Part shown: positions 1 through 8,463 of the stretch, piece by piece | How the letters are laid out: each line of letters opens with the position of its first letter | Position numbering within the stretch: position 1 is the first letter of the stretch | DNA from: Iodidimonas sp. SYSU 1G8 | GTDB taxonomy: Bacteria; Pseudomonadota; Alphaproteobacteria; SMXS01 | Assembly: GCF_039655775.1 (NCBI RefSeq) | Contig: NZ_JBBYXJ010000001.1 | Span: 1,054,001-1,118,000 of the forward strand | DNA length: 64,000 bases | Direction of reading: 5' to 3' | The notes under the pieces: model-generated | What the model was told of the DNA's origin: nothing | The model's database searches: none | What the model saw: the letters and a program-made list of their open reading frames with translations, nothing else | Position numbers and translations under genes: made by a program

Positions 1-2
1 TC

Positions 3-2411
3 ACGACCCAGGCCCAGAAGGTCGAGACGAACATCCAGTCGACCCCGGTTGCCGTCACGGCGATCTCCGGTGACACGCTGCAGCGTTCGTTCGCCCAGGA
101 TCTTCGCGATCTGAGCAAGAACACGCCGAACGTCATGCTTGAGCCGGTCGGCGCGTTCCAGAACGCCTCGGCCTTCTTCATCCGCGGCTTCGGCAGCACG
201 GACATCGAGTCCGCCGGCGACCCCGGCGTCGGCATCTTCGTCGACGGTGTCTATCAGGCCCGTTCCTCGACCGGCCTGTCGGACATGCTCGACGTGGAAG
301 CGGTCGAAGTCCTGCGCGGTCCGCAGGGCACCCTGTTCGGCCGCAACACCATCGTCGGCGCCGTCCTGCTGAACCACAAGAAGCCCGACGTCGATGAATT
401 CGGCGTCTCCGGCTCGGTTCTGGCCGGCAATTACGGCCGTATCGACATCAAGGGCGTGGTCAACGTGCCGATCGTCGAAGGCGTCGCCGCCGTCCGTCTG
501 GCGATGAAGTCGACCAATTTCGACGGCTTCTACACCAACACCGTCGACAACAAGCCCTATGGCGGCAACGAGCGCCTGACCTTCAACCCGAGCCTGGGTG
601 TGGTCGGCGAAAACTGGGATCTGACGATCCGCGGCGAATTCGCCCGCATCCGCGACGATTCCTACGCCAACGTGCAGTACAGCCAGTGCCCGGGTACCAA
701 TGGCGTGCCGAATGTCGGCGCGTTCCAGACCGTCCCGCTGATCAGCGTGCTCTACAAGGGTAACGCCGGTCTCGACGCCTGCGGCATTGCGCCGAGCAAG
801 GAATCGTTCACGGTCTCGCACGACAACACCAGCGGCCGCGGTTCCGACTTCGACGTGTGGGGCATCACCGGCGAGCTGAACTACAACATTCCGGACGTCG
901 GCACGCTCAGCTACGTCGGCAACTACCGGAACACCGAAGAAGACGTGTATAACGACTTCGACGCCACCGACCTGCCGGTCTACATGACCCGCCGTCAGCA
1001 GGATCACTGGCAGACCAGCCACGAGTTGCGCTTCGCGTCCGAGTTCTCGGACACGGTCGATTTCGTCGCCGGCCTGTACTACTTCAAGCAGCGGTACTAC
1101 ATGGAACAGGACACTTTCGGGTGGCTGTTCGATGCCGGCTTCGGCAATGCGCTGCGTAACGCCCTGGGCGTGAACACCGGCACCACCACCACGTTCGACG
1201 ATCTGAACCCGAACGCGGGCGGTTTCGGCGCCACCACCCAGACCAACGAATCCTGGGCCGCGTTCCTCAACGTGAACTACCACATCACCGACACCATCAC
1301 CCTGTTCGGCGGTCTGCGGTACACGGAAGAGAGCAAGGACTTCGAAACCTGCGCGCCGTCGGCGGTGAACGACCGGATCAACCGGCTGTGCAACACCACC
1401 CCGGGCCTCGTCGGTTCCACCTACTACAACAGCCTTCTGCAGCTGGCGCCGGGCGACAGCAACTGGAGCAACGTGAGCCCCAAGGCGGGCGTGAACTGGC
1501 AGGCCACCGACGACCTGTTCGTCTACGGCAGCTGGACCCGTGGTTTCCGTTCGGGCGGCTTCAACGGCCGTTGCGGCACGCCGTTCTCGTGCACTCCGTT
1601 CGACCCCGAAGTGGCCGATTCCTATGAATTGGGCTTCAAGTGGGATCCGATGCAGGAACTGCGCATCAACCTGACCGGCTTCTGGCTGGAGTACAAGAAC
1701 CAGCAGGTTCCGCTGATCCGTCAGTCTCCCGGCGGTTCGGGCGGCGGCAACGAGACCGTCACGGCCAATGCCGGTTCGGCCCGCGCCAAGGGTGTCGAAC
1801 TGGAAGTGACCGCGGTTCCGACCGAAGGCCTGAAGATGTGGGGTGCTCTCGGCTTCCTCGACGCCAAGCGGACCAGCTTCTGCGCGGACGTCGATGGCGT
1901 TGGCGCCTTCCCGGGCGCGCCGGGTTCGTCGTGCAATCCGGATGACGAAATCCTGCTGACCAACCCGAACCCGATCGCCAACCCGAATGGCTACGGCTAT
2001 TTCCCGGTCGACGCCTCGGGTCTGCCGCTGACCCGCGCTCCCAAGTGGACGCTGTCGGCCGGTCTGTCCTATGAAGTTCCAGTCGGCGACCTGGGCTTCG
2101 TCGAGTTCGCGGCCGACTGGCGCTATCAGTCCCGCTCGCTCCAGGCCGCAGCGGGCATTCCTCCGGGAAGCACCGCCGGCATCCAGAACTACAATGGCGT
2201 GCTGATCACCCCGTGGCGCGACAACGCGCACGTGTTCAACGGCAGCGTGACTTTCAACGAAGCCGACGACCGCTACCGCGTGTCGTTCTTCGTGAAGAAC
2301 ATCACCAATGTCCGTTACGTGCAGTCGATCACGGCGGTCGCCGCGCTGTTCAACTTCATGCAGCCGAACGAGCCGCGTCACTGGGGCGTCGAGATCTCCT
2401 TCGATCTCTGA
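3..2411 (+). CDS. TonB-dependent outer membrane receptor, 5'-truncated by window edge
   Basis: Outer membrane beta-barrel with an N-terminal plug that imports a substrate using TonB/ExbBD energy. The reading frame is open from base 3, so the signal peptide and the beginning of the TonB box lie outside the window; about 802 residues are visible. The first residues, TTQAQKVE, match the TonB-box region of the next two receptors. The plug motif LRGPQGTLFGRN is intact and the protein ends in VEISFDL, typical of a barrel C-terminus. Four cysteine pairs fall in predicted extracellular loops. Closest in sequence to the third receptor (5612-8182). First member of a four-gene tandem array. The substrate is unknown; no siderophore genes are nearby. 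Confidence 0.95.
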   Translation, partial: TTQAQKVETNIQSTPVAVTAISGDTLQRSFAQDLRDLSKNTPNVMLEPVGAFQNASAFFIRGFGSTDIESAGDPGVGIFVDGVYQARSSTGLSDMLDVEAVEVLRGPQGTLFGRNTIVGAVLLNHKKPDVDEFGVSGSVLAGNYGRIDIKGVVNVPIVEGVAAVRLAMKSTNFDGFYTNTVDNKPYGGNERLTFNPSLGVVGENWDLTIRGEFARIRDDSYANVQYSQCPGTNGVPNVGAFQTVPLISVLYKGNAGLDACGIAPSKESFTVSHDNTSGRGSDFDVWGITGELNYNIPDVGTLSYVGNYRNTEEDVYNDFDATDLPVYMTRRQQDHWQTSHELRFASEFSDTVDFVAGLYYFKQRYYMEQDTFGWLFDAGFGNALRNALGVNTGTTTTFDDLNPNAGGFGATTQTNESWAAFLNVNYHITDTITLFGGLRYTEESKDFETCAPSAVNDRINRLCNTTPGLVGSTYYNSLLQLAPGDSNWSNVSPKAGVNWQATDDLFVYGSWTRGFRSGGFNGRCGTPFSCTPFDPEVADSYELGFKWDPMQELRINLTGFWLEYKNQQVPLIRQSPGGSGGGNETVTANAGSARAKGVELEVTAVPTEGLKMWGALGFLDAKRTSFCADVDGVGAFPGAPGSSCNPDDEILLTNPNPIANPNGYGYFPVDASGLPLTRAPKWTLSAGLSYEVPVGDLGFVEFAADWRYQSRSLQAAAGIPPGSTAGIQNYNGVLITPWRDNAHVFNGSVTFNEADDRYRVSFFVKNITNVRYVQSITAVAALFNFMQPNEPRHWGVEISFDL

Positions 2412-2760
2412 TCCCAGGCCACATGGCTGAACGGATTTCGGGGGACCTTCGGGTCCCCCGATTTTTTTTCCCCCGCGCCGGATCACTTACCGTCCCGCCG
2501 GAAACAAACAATCTATGTGGCATATTAATCACAGCCGGATTTAAACAATCCGCCTTGATGATTTTTTAGTTGCGGCCATTCCGACCCTGCACCAGCCTCA
2601 TGCGATCGGCGCGCCCCAAGGGTGGCGTCGCGACCGCCAGCAGCGGCGGTCGCATCCTGTGCGGGCACCGATAGGGCGCCCCGGACGGGACGATGGAGAA
2701 GGGCCGTCATTTGAAACGGCTGCTGCTGGTTTGGGGTTCAACGCCTACTAGGGGAGTATC
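2412..2760 (+). other. Intergenic region with structured leader of receptor 2
   Basis: No gene is visible here. After the terminator the DNA becomes AT-rich around 2505-2575, a likely promoter area, although no convincing sigma-70 hexamers can be assigned. It is followed by a GC-rich stretch with a perfect 9-bp hairpin at 2630-2653 (GCGACCGCC/GGCGGTCGC, 6-nt loop) that probably belongs to the 5' leader. A ribosome binding site AGGGGAG sits just before the ATG at 2761. Confidence 0.6.
2439..2469 (+). terminator. Intrinsic terminator of receptor 1 (UUCG loop)
   Basis: A 9-bp perfect stem (CGGGGGACC/GGTCCCCCG) closed by a C(UUCG)G tetraloop is followed by eight T. The same hairpin recurs after receptors 2 and 3. 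Confidence 0.93.
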
Positions 2761-5244
2761 ATGGAACAACCGAATATTTTCAGACGATTGCGCAGGCCGG
2801 CCGCCCTGCTGTCGGTGTCCGCCGTCGCGCTCGGCGCGAGCGCGGGCTGGGCCCAGGAGCCGCCGCCGGCGCCGCCCGCCTATAGCGGACCGCGCACACA
2901 GATCGAGACCGTCATCACGGAGGCCCAGAAGGTTGAATCGGACGTCCAGTCGACGCCCGTCGCCTTGACGACGGTAAGCGGCGCGGAGCTGGAGCGCACC
3001 TTCGCCCAGGACTTCCGCGACGTGGCCGGTACCGCGCCGAACGTCCTGCTGCAGCCTGTGGGCGCCTTCCAGAACGCCTCGGCCTTCTTCATTCGCGGCG
3101 CCGGCTCGGCCGACATCGAATCCGCCGCCGATCCGGGCATCGCGGTGTTGGTCGACGGCATCTACATGGCGCGCACATCCACCGCCCTGGTCGATTTCCT
3201 CGACGTGTCCGCCGTAGAGGTGCTTCGGGGCCCGCAGGGCACGCTGTTCGGCCGCAACGCCATCGGCGGCGCGGTGCTGCTGCGTCACAACGCGCCCGAC
3301 GTGAATGAGTTTGGCGTTTCGGGATCGGTACTGGCGGGCAAACGTGGCCGTCTCGACATGAAGGGCACGGTCAACGTGCCGATCGTCGAGGGCGTCGCCG
3401 CCTTCCGTCTCGCGGTCAAGTCGACCAATTTCGACGGCTTCTACTACAACACCTACGACAACGAGAAAATCGGCGGTCAGGAACGCCTGACGATCCTGCC
3501 CAGCTTCCGTTTCGAGGGCGAGAACCTGGATGTCACCCTGCGCGGCGAATACAACCGCACCCGCGACGACAGCTTCCCCAACGTGCCGCACAACGTCTGC
3601 GAAACCGATCCGGCGCTGGGCACGGCCGGCAACGACCTGGTGATCACCACGGTGACGGCCCTCGCCGGCCCGGACGTGGCGCGCCAGTTCTGCGCCACCG
3701 AGGTCGGCAAGGACGACTTCACCATCAACCACGACCACTTCAACGGCTTCGGCGCCAATTTCGACGTCTGGGGCCTGACCGGCGAGGTGAACTACAACGT
3801 GCCGGACATGGGCACCTTCACCTATCTGGGCAATTATCGCGACGTGAAGGAGGACGTGTACAACGACTTCGACACCACGCCGTTCGACATCTTCAATACC
3901 CGCCGCCAGCAGTGGCACTGGCAGACCTCGCACGAATTCCGCTTTGCCTCGGAATTCTCCGACTTCGTCGACCTCGTCCTGGGCGGCTACTACTTCAAGC
4001 AGCACTACATGATGGAGCAGGACGGCTACGGCATCTTCAATGTCGGCGTGCCGAACAGCGGCCGCTCGAATGTGGGCCGCAGCGAGCAATGGCACGACCA
4101 GTGGTCGATCTTCGGTCAGGCCGACTGGCACATCACCGACTCCCTCACCCTGGTCACCGGCGTGCGCTATGACAGCGAACGCAAGGACTTCTACCATTGC
4201 GGCGTCGGCGCGGCCGATCCGGTCACCCGGCTGTGCCCGGTCAACGTACCGGGCATCACCGATGCCACCTTCGACAGCAAGGTGGATATCGGCGACGGTG
4301 TCGGTTTCGCCGACGGCACCAACAAGTGGTCCAACATCAGCCCCAAGGTCAGCCTGAACTATCAGTTCACCGACGACCTGTTTGCGTTCGCCAGCTGGTC
4401 GCGGGGCTTCCGCTCGGGCGGCTTCAATGGCCGCGCCAACTTCTCCTCCACGGCCGGTCCGTTCAACGAGGAAAAGGCCGACAACTATGAAGTCGGCGTG
4501 AAGATGGACCTGTTCGACCGCCGGCTGCGCCTGAACGTCGCGGCCTTCTGGACCGAGTTCTCCGATCTGCAGCGGACCATCATCCGCCCGGCGGCCAGCG
4601 GCAGCGGCGGCCAGGAAACAGTTACCGAGAACGCGGCCGACGCCCGTTCGCGCGGTATCGAACTGGAAATGACCGCGATTCCAGTCGAAGGCCTGACGCT
4701 GAATGGGTCGCTCGGCTACCTCGACGCCGACACGCTGTCCTGGTGCGCCGACCTCAACGGTCCGCTGGTCGGAACGCCCGCGGGCAAGGACAATTGCGGC
4801 ACCGCCGTCAATCTCGGCGCCGCCGGCGTCCTCCAGCCCTTCGAGAACGCGGGTCTTGAAGTGACGCAGGCCCCAAAATGGACCACGCGCTTCGCGATCT
4901 CTTACGAGATCCCCGTGGGCAACGCAGGCTTCCTCACCTTCGCCGGTGACTGGCAGTACCGGAGCTCGCTGGCCCTCGTCGCCGCCGGCTTCCCGCCGGG
5001 CACCATGGATGGCGAGGTTCAGTTCAACGGTGATCGCGTCGTCGCCCGCCGCGACGCCGCTCACATCTTCAATGCCAACATCACCTGGCGCGAGGTCGAG
5101 GACCGCTACAAGGTCTCGTTCTTCGTGAAGAACCTGACCAACGAGCTCTATGTCAGCACGACCACCAACGTGGCCGGCCTGTTCAACTTCCGCCAGCCGA
5201 ACGAACCCCGTCACTGGGGCGTGGAGATTTCCTTCGATCTTTGA
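2761..5244 (+). CDS. TonB-dependent outer membrane receptor, paralog 2
   Basis: Complete 827-residue receptor. Signal peptide of about 31 residues (cleavage after GWA), TonB box near residues 48-57 (IETVITEAQK), plug domain with LRGPQGTLFGRN, then a 22-strand-type barrel ending in VEISFDL. Start ATG is supported by AGGGGAG just upstream. Three cysteine pairs lie in predicted surface loops; the third pair of receptors 1 and 3 (after FNGR) is absent, as it is in receptor 4, so 2 and 4 look like one subgroup. Downstream is a copy of the UUCG terminator, so the gene is probably its own transcription unit. Substrate unknown. Confidence 0.96.
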   Translation: MEQPNIFRRLRRPAALLSVSAVALGASAGWAQEPPPAPPAYSGPRTQIETVITEAQKVESDVQSTPVALTTVSGAELERTFAQDFRDVAGTAPNVLLQPVGAFQNASAFFIRGAGSADIESAADPGIAVLVDGIYMARTSTALVDFLDVSAVEVLRGPQGTLFGRNAIGGAVLLRHNAPDVNEFGVSGSVLAGKRGRLDMKGTVNVPIVEGVAAFRLAVKSTNFDGFYYNTYDNEKIGGQERLTILPSFRFEGENLDVTLRGEYNRTRDDSFPNVPHNVCETDPALGTAGNDLVITTVTALAGPDVARQFCATEVGKDDFTINHDHFNGFGANFDVWGLTGEVNYNVPDMGTFTYLGNYRDVKEDVYNDFDTTPFDIFNTRRQQWHWQTSHEFRFASEFSDFVDLVLGGYYFKQHYMMEQDGYGIFNVGVPNSGRSNVGRSEQWHDQWSIFGQADWHITDSLTLVTGVRYDSERKDFYHCGVGAADPVTRLCPVNVPGITDATFDSKVDIGDGVGFADGTNKWSNISPKVSLNYQFTDDLFAFASWSRGFRSGGFNGRANFSSTAGPFNEEKADNYEVGVKMDLFDRRLRLNVAAFWTEFSDLQRTIIRPAASGSGGQETVTENAADARSRGIELEMTAIPVEGLTLNGSLGYLDADTLSWCADLNGPLVGTPAGKDNCGTAVNLGAAGVLQPFENAGLEVTQAPKWTTRFAISYEIPVGNAGFLTFAGDWQYRSSLALVAAGFPPGTMDGEVQFNGDRVVARRDAAHIFNANITWREVEDRYKVSFFVKNLTNELYVSTTTNVAGLFNFRQPNEPRHWGVEISFDL

Positions 5245-5269
5245 GCTCACCATTCGGAACGACGTACTT

Positions 5270-5295
5270 GGGGGACCTTCGGGTCCCCCTTTTTT
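5270..5295 (+). terminator. Intrinsic terminator of receptor 2 (UUCG loop)
   Basis: 8-bp stem GGGGGACC/GGTCCCCC with a UUCG loop, followed by six T. It is nearly identical to the hairpins after receptors 1 and 3. Confidence 0.93.
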
Positions 5296-5611
5296 GTTGC
5301 CTGAAAGTCACGCATGAACGCCTGAACCGGGCAAAAATCCGATTTTGTTGCCTTTCGGCAACAGAAACTCCGCCAAATTCAAAACAAGTCAGCACTGTCG
5401 TTTTTTTCGATTGCGCTGCCCGTTCTCGATGGCGTTAAGATTTCCGCGGGGGCCATACCCCCTAAGCCCTTGCATATCAGCGAATACAAGTTGATGGGGC
5501 GGTTTCGGGGAAAAACAAACAGTCATTCCTGTTGCCGTCGGCTCTGTACAACCCCGCAGTTACAAGCGGGTCGCAAAATGCACCAGTCACGTCGTCCAGG
5601 GGGAGTAACTC
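5296..5611 (+). other. Intergenic region with leader of receptor 3
   Basis: No gene is visible. It contains a 6-7 bp hairpin at 5347-5362 (GTTGCC/GGCAAC, TTTC loop), a short GGGGG/CCCCC stem near 5449-5462 and a CCCGC/GCGGG stem near 5551-5568. A promoter-like TTGCGC...TAAGAT pair around 5411-5442 has an overlong spacer and is weak. The region ends in a good ribosome binding site, GGGGGAG, before the ATG at 5612. Confidence 0.5.
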
Positions 5612-8182
5612 ATGGAAGCATACAACCGTTTCAGAACTTTGCGTAAACCACTCGGGGTTATGGCCGTTTCCGCCATCGCCCTGTCGTCGGGAGTGGCACT
5701 GGCGCAAGATGCCGCTCAGGAGGAATCCCAGAGCCGCGGCGTCCGCACCAGGCTGGAAACCGTCATCACCCAGGCCCAAAAGGTCGAATCCTCGGCGCAG
5801 ACCACCCCGATCGCCACGACCACGGTCGAAGGCGACGAACTGCGCCGCGCCTTCGTGGTCGATCTTCGCGACCTTACCAACCAGGCGCCGAACGTCATGC
5901 TCGAGCCGGTCGGCGCCTTCCAGAATGCCGCCGCCTTCTCGATCCGCGGCTTCGGCACCGCCGACATCGAATCCTCGGCCGATCCGTCGGTCCCGGTCTT
6001 CATCGACGGCGTCTACATGGCCCGCAATTCGACTTCGCTGTCGGATTTGCTGGACATCTCCGCCGTCGAAATCCTGCGCGGTCCGCAGGGCACCCTGTTC
6101 GGCCGCAACACCATCGCCGGCGCGGTGCTGGTGCGTCACAACAAGCCGGACACATCCGATTTCTCGGTCAGCGGCAGCGTCGAGGCTGGCAATTACGGTA
6201 CGCTGAACATCGAAGGCGTGGTCAACGTGCCCGTCGTCGAGGACAAGTTCGCCATCCGTCTGGCGGCCAAGTCGTCAAACAATGACGGCTTCTACAAAAA
6301 TCTGACTGACGGCAGCAATTATGGCGGTGCGGACCGCATCACGCTCATGCCGTCACTCATCTTCACGCCCAACGACAATCTGGAAGTCATCATTCGCGGC
6401 GAATACGTCCGCGAACGGAACGATTCCTGGGCCAACACGCCCTACAGTGTGTGCCGCTCCGACGCCAACGGCAATTTCAGCCCGCTGACCTCACAGACCG
6501 TCCCCCTGATCGGCTGGGCGTATGAAGGCAACAGCATCACCCGGTTCTGCGGCCAGGAACGCGGCAAGCAGGATTTCGTGGTCGAACACGACAACACCAG
6601 CGGCCGCGGCTCCGACTTCGACGTCAAGGGCCTCACCGGCGAAATCAACTATTCGATCCCGGATGTCGGCACGATCACCTATGTCGGCAACTATCGCGAC
6701 GTCTACGAGGACGTCTATAACGACTTCGACACCACGCCCCTGCCGATCTTCATGACCCGCCGCCAGCAGTGGCACTGGCAGACCACCCACGAACTGCGCT
6801 TCTCGTCCGACTTCTCCGACACGATCGAGTTCGTCGGCGGCGTGTTCTACTTCAAGCAGCACTACCGCATGGAACAGGACACCTTCGGCTGGCTGTTCGA
6901 CCCGAATTTCGGCGCAGCCCTTGGCCAGGCCATCGGCGCCCGCCTGACCGGCGGTGCCAATCCGGGCCAGTACCTCGACGCGCTGAACCCGAACTCCGCG
7001 GGCTTCGGTGAAACCATCCACGATCACGAAGCCTGGTCGGTATTCGCTCAGGTCAATTACCACATCACCGACAGCCTGACCTTCGTTGCGGGTGTCCGCT
7101 ACAATCAGGAAAGCAAGGATATCGAAACCTGCGCCCCGGCGACGGTCAACAGCTTCGTCCTGCGCGAATGCAACACCAATCCCAACGCACCTGGTTTCAA
7201 CTACTTCGACAGCGACACCGACATCCTGGCCGGCAACAAGAACAAGTGGAACGATATCGGCCCCAAGGTCGGCCTGAACTGGCAGGCCACGGACGATCTG
7301 TTCCTCTACGCCAGCTGGACCCGCGGTTTCCGTGGCGGCGGCTTCAACGGCCGTTGCGGTTCGACCCAGACCTGCCAGCCCTACGATCAGGAGCGGGCCG
7401 ATTCCTATGAAGTCGGCATGAAGTGGGATGGCCTCGACAACCGCCTGCGCGTCAACCTCACCGGTTTCTGGATGGAGTATGCGGACCAGCAGGTCGGCAT
7501 CATCCGTTCGTCCGCCGGTTCGGGCGGTGGCCAGGAGACGGTTACCGACAACGCCGCCGACGCCGTGTCGCGCGGCATCGAACTGGAAATCACCGCTGTT
7601 CCGGCCGATGGCCTGAAGCTGTGGATGACCGGCGGTTATCTCGATGCCAAGCGGACCGATTTCTGCGTCGATATCGATGGTCCGTCGACCGTCAATCCCG
7701 GCCCGGCAAGCGGCTCGTGCGACCCGGACAATGCGTTCAGCTTCGTGTCGGGTGGCAGCACCTTCTTCATCTTCCCGACCGACAATTCCAACCTGCCGCT
7801 GGTGCGCGCGCCCAAGTGGACCTTCTCGGCCGGCCTGTCTTATGAAATCCCGGTCGGCAGCCTCGGCTTCCTGGAATTCGCCGGTGACTGGCGCTATCAG
7901 TCCAAGTCGAACCAGGCTTCCAACGGCGTTCCGGCGGGTTCGATCGCCGGTATTCCGAACTTCAACGGCTTCACCGTGACCCCGGTTCGCGATGCCGCGC
8001 ACATCTTCAACGCCAGCATGACGTTCCGCGAGATCGACGACCGCTACAAGGTCTCGTTCTTCGTCCGGAACCTGACCAACGAACGCTACCTGCAGTCGCT
8101 GACCGCGGTGGCGACGCTGTTCAACTTCATCCAGGATAACAATCCGCGCACCTGGGGCGTTAAGATCTCGTTCGACATGTAG
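5612..8182 (+). CDS. TonB-dependent outer membrane receptor, paralog 3
   Basis: Complete 856-residue receptor with a signal peptide (cleavage after ALA, residue 31), TonB box at about 48-57 (LETVITQAQK), plug motif LRGPQGTLFGRN and a C-terminal barrel ending in VKISFDM. It carries the same four cysteine-bracketed loops as receptor 1, including the pair in FNGRCGSTQTC, and shares the DTFGWLF loop with it, so 1 and 3 form one subgroup. ATG 5612 is preceded by GGGGGAG at good spacing. Own terminator downstream. Substrate unknown. Confidence 0.96.
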   Translation: MEAYNRFRTLRKPLGVMAVSAIALSSGVALAQDAAQEESQSRGVRTRLETVITQAQKVESSAQTTPIATTTVEGDELRRAFVVDLRDLTNQAPNVMLEPVGAFQNAAAFSIRGFGTADIESSADPSVPVFIDGVYMARNSTSLSDLLDISAVEILRGPQGTLFGRNTIAGAVLVRHNKPDTSDFSVSGSVEAGNYGTLNIEGVVNVPVVEDKFAIRLAAKSSNNDGFYKNLTDGSNYGGADRITLMPSLIFTPNDNLEVIIRGEYVRERNDSWANTPYSVCRSDANGNFSPLTSQTVPLIGWAYEGNSITRFCGQERGKQDFVVEHDNTSGRGSDFDVKGLTGEINYSIPDVGTITYVGNYRDVYEDVYNDFDTTPLPIFMTRRQQWHWQTTHELRFSSDFSDTIEFVGGVFYFKQHYRMEQDTFGWLFDPNFGAALGQAIGARLTGGANPGQYLDALNPNSAGFGETIHDHEAWSVFAQVNYHITDSLTFVAGVRYNQESKDIETCAPATVNSFVLRECNTNPNAPGFNYFDSDTDILAGNKNKWNDIGPKVGLNWQATDDLFLYASWTRGFRGGGFNGRCGSTQTCQPYDQERADSYEVGMKWDGLDNRLRVNLTGFWMEYADQQVGIIRSSAGSGGGQETVTDNAADAVSRGIELEITAVPADGLKLWMTGGYLDAKRTDFCVDIDGPSTVNPGPASGSCDPDNAFSFVSGGSTFFIFPTDNSNLPLVRAPKWTFSAGLSYEIPVGSLGFLEFAGDWRYQSKSNQASNGVPAGSIAGIPNFNGFTVTPVRDAAHIFNASMTFREIDDRYKVSFFVRNLTNERYLQSLTAVATLFNFIQDNNPRTWGVKISFDM

Positions 8183-8208
8183 ACCTCGTTTCAAGAGGCA
8201 GACCCTTT

Positions 8209-8235
8209 GGGGGACCTTCGGGTCCCCCTTTTTTT
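8209..8235 (+). terminator. Intrinsic terminator of receptor 3 (UUCG loop)
   Basis: 8-bp stem GGGGGACC/GGTCCCCC with a UUCG loop, followed by seven T. Third copy of the array terminator. Confidence 0.93.
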
Positions 8236-8463
8236 GATCTAAGGCCCGGTCGCTGGCAGACAACTGACATATTTGACAGAGTAAACGTCAGCATTACTGC
8301 CTAAATTTTATGCATTCACAGCGCTATGCTTTTGGGTGATGTTACGCAGTGGTAAATAGCGAAACCGAAACGGGGAAGGCTTCGGTTTTTCAAGGGGGTT
8401 AATCGACTTCCGGTCACGCCGGGAGACAGTGGATTTGTGTCTTGTAATAGGGAGGATTACACG
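8236..8463 (+). promoter_or_regulatory. Leader of receptor 4 with attenuator-like hairpin
   Basis: AT-rich intergenic DNA with a TTGACA hexamer at 8273-8278; no matching -10 stands at normal spacing. At 8362-8388 an 8-bp stem AAACCGAA/TTCGGTTT with an 11-nt loop runs into a short T tract, resembling a weak terminator or attenuator located before the coding region. Ribosome binding site AGGGAGGA lies at 8449-8455. Confidence 0.4.
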
